A DNA stretch of 23,809 bases, from positions 1 through 23,809 of the forward strand of contig CAMPIM010000054.1 of the NCBI GenBank assembly GCA_946886365.1, given 5' to 3'. The position numbers and the translations under genes are program-made. Of this stretch, positions 22,974-23,809 are shown piece after piece. The notes beneath the pieces are model-generated. The model was not told the DNA's origin. It saw only the letters and a program-made list of their open reading frames with translations, and did not search any database. Every line of letters starts with the position of its first letter. The first letter of the stretch is position 1. The DNA is from an uncultured Novosphingobium sp. (GTDB lineage: Bacteria; Pseudomonadota; Alphaproteobacteria; Sphingomonadales; Sphingomonadaceae).

Positions 22974-23675
22974 TCATCGCAGGAGAGCGAGCCGTGGATC
23001 ACCATACAGGTTTTCGTCGGGATTGATGTAGAAAGTCGGTAAGCGGGGCCGCGGCCCCAACTTGCGGACGTAAAGGGTAGCCCGGAGTCTGCGCCTCCTG
23101 ATTAGGATGGAGGACTCAAAGACCGGCAGATATTCGTCGCTGGTGAGATAATCGACATACATATTGAGCACATAGTCATGCACCGGGACACCGCGTATCC
23201 GACCGGATTTCGCGCGGGCGCCATTGGCGTTGTCCTCGCGTGAAATGACCCAGATGACCTTTTCCAGCAGATCGATATCAATATGGTGCAGGCCCAATGC
23301 TTCGCCGATCCGCAGGCCCGTATTGTAAAGCAGCACGATCAGGAACGCATCACGAGCCAAGTTGCAGCCCTCGATCAGCCTGAGCACCTCGGTCGGTGTC
23401 AGCCGTTTCTTGAGCACCTTCTGCTGGATGCGCGCGGTATCGCCGGACGGGGTAACGGTCCTTGCGTCGCGTCGTGCAGCGCTGGCTGATGTGCTCCAGG
23501 AAACCTTGTAGATGCAATAACCGTCGTAGGCCTTGGCAACCTCGGCCGTATCGATCGTAAAGTCGTCGGCACCATTGAAGAGTAAGCGCCGACGGAACGC
23601 GGCCTTGTTGCCGGCACCGGAATAGGAAAGCTCGCGGCCTTTGAGGAGGCGTGAGCATGGACATCGAGCAGTCAA
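22974..23675 (-). pseudogene. Tyrosine recombinase/phage integrase, truncated
   Basis: The frame contains the first part of an integrase catalytic domain: KRLTPTEVLRLIEGC, FLIVLLYNTGLRIGEALGLHHIDID with the catalytic Arg (R122), and ARAKSGRIRGVPV with the probable beta-hairpin Lys (K156), then VLNMYVDYLTSDEYLP. The second half (HxxR box, His/Trp and the nucleophilic Tyr) is not found. The residues after about 190 are Arg-rich and unlike the family, as if the frame has run into other DNA. The N-terminal 80 residues also do not resemble the usual core-binding domain, so the true start is uncertain. It lies between an IS5-like remnant and an IS66-like remnant, so a transposon-borne recombinase of the TnpA/B/C type is possible. 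It is probably nonfunctional. Confidence 0.7.
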
Positions 23676-23767
23676 ATGAGCCTCGTATGAGCGGTCGCGG
23701 TGATGGCGGAGCGCTTATACGGGTGGAGCGGCGTCGGAACTGGAGCGACGAGGAGATGGACTTGTAA
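23657..23767 (+). pseudogene. IS66-like orfA (TnpA) N-terminal remnant
   Basis: A short frame of 36 codons starts at ATG 23657 with a GAGGAGG ribosome site upstream. It reads MDIEQSNEPRMSGRG, then LIRVERRRNWSDEEMDL and stops. The RRRNWSDEE segment matches the start of IS66-type TnpA helix-turn-helix proteins (RRRxWSxEEKxRIVAE), after which the sequence departs from the family and ends. It is therefore probably a truncated first gene of an IS66 element. The last 42 bases of the window hold nothing I can identify. Confidence 0.55.
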
Positions 23768-23809
23768 CGGTTTTGTGCCGGTCACTTGAGAGTTTAAGGC
23801 TCGTTCAAG

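Noticed and set aside
1..23809. CRISPR arrays, tRNA or rRNA genes
   Set aside because: No regularly spaced repeats and no tRNA- or rRNA-like sequence were found on reading through the window.

Overview
The window looks like a catabolic/accessory island of an alphaproteobacterium, most likely a sphingomonad (Sphingobium/Novosphingobium/Sphingopyxis type). The reasons are large TonB-dependent receptors wired into catabolic operons, fairly GC-rich coding sequence, a RIME-like alphaproteobacterial intergenic palindrome, and the style of the insertion sequences. The assignment is inferred from gene content; no rRNA or other taxonomic marker is present.

Layout. (1) 1-5086, minus strand: a tight uptake operon of TonB-dependent receptor, MFS permease, second MFS permease and the start of an alpha/beta hydrolase that runs off the left edge. 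(2) A LysR regulator is divergent from the receptor across a promoter region with an inverted repeat. (3) 6413-11252, plus strand: five closely packed or overlapping genes for acyl-CoA chemistry (class III CoA-transferase, acyl-CoA dehydrogenase, two crotonase-fold enzymes, and a fumarylacetoacetase-type C-C hydrolase), followed by a small VOC-fold protein. (4) 12091-14463: a second TonB-dependent receptor, clearly paralogous to the first, in visibly AT-richer DNA. (5) 14633-20527: class III aminotransferase, full-length carboxylic acid reductase (adenylation, carrier and reductase domains) and a short-chain dehydrogenase, followed by an IclR regulator. (6) 21.4-23.8 kb: insertion-sequence debris. 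A decayed IS630-family element sits inside the 3' end of an IS5-like transposase gene, and next to it are a truncated tyrosine recombinase and a remnant that looks like an IS66 orfA.

How the parts may work together (inference): the receptors and permeases import an organic acid or ester, and the edge hydrolase may release the acid. The CoA-transferase activates it, the dehydrogenase and crotonase-fold enzymes process the acyl-CoA, and the fumarylacetoacetase-like enzyme cuts a 1,3-dicarbonyl carbon-carbon bond. The carboxylic acid reductase, aminotransferase and dehydrogenase form a second module that can interconvert acid, aldehyde, amine and alcohol. The substrate cannot be named from sequence alone. 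The most unusual element is the carboxylic acid reductase/aminotransferase/SDR module in a sphingomonad-like background beside a dedicated CoA-ester degradation operon.
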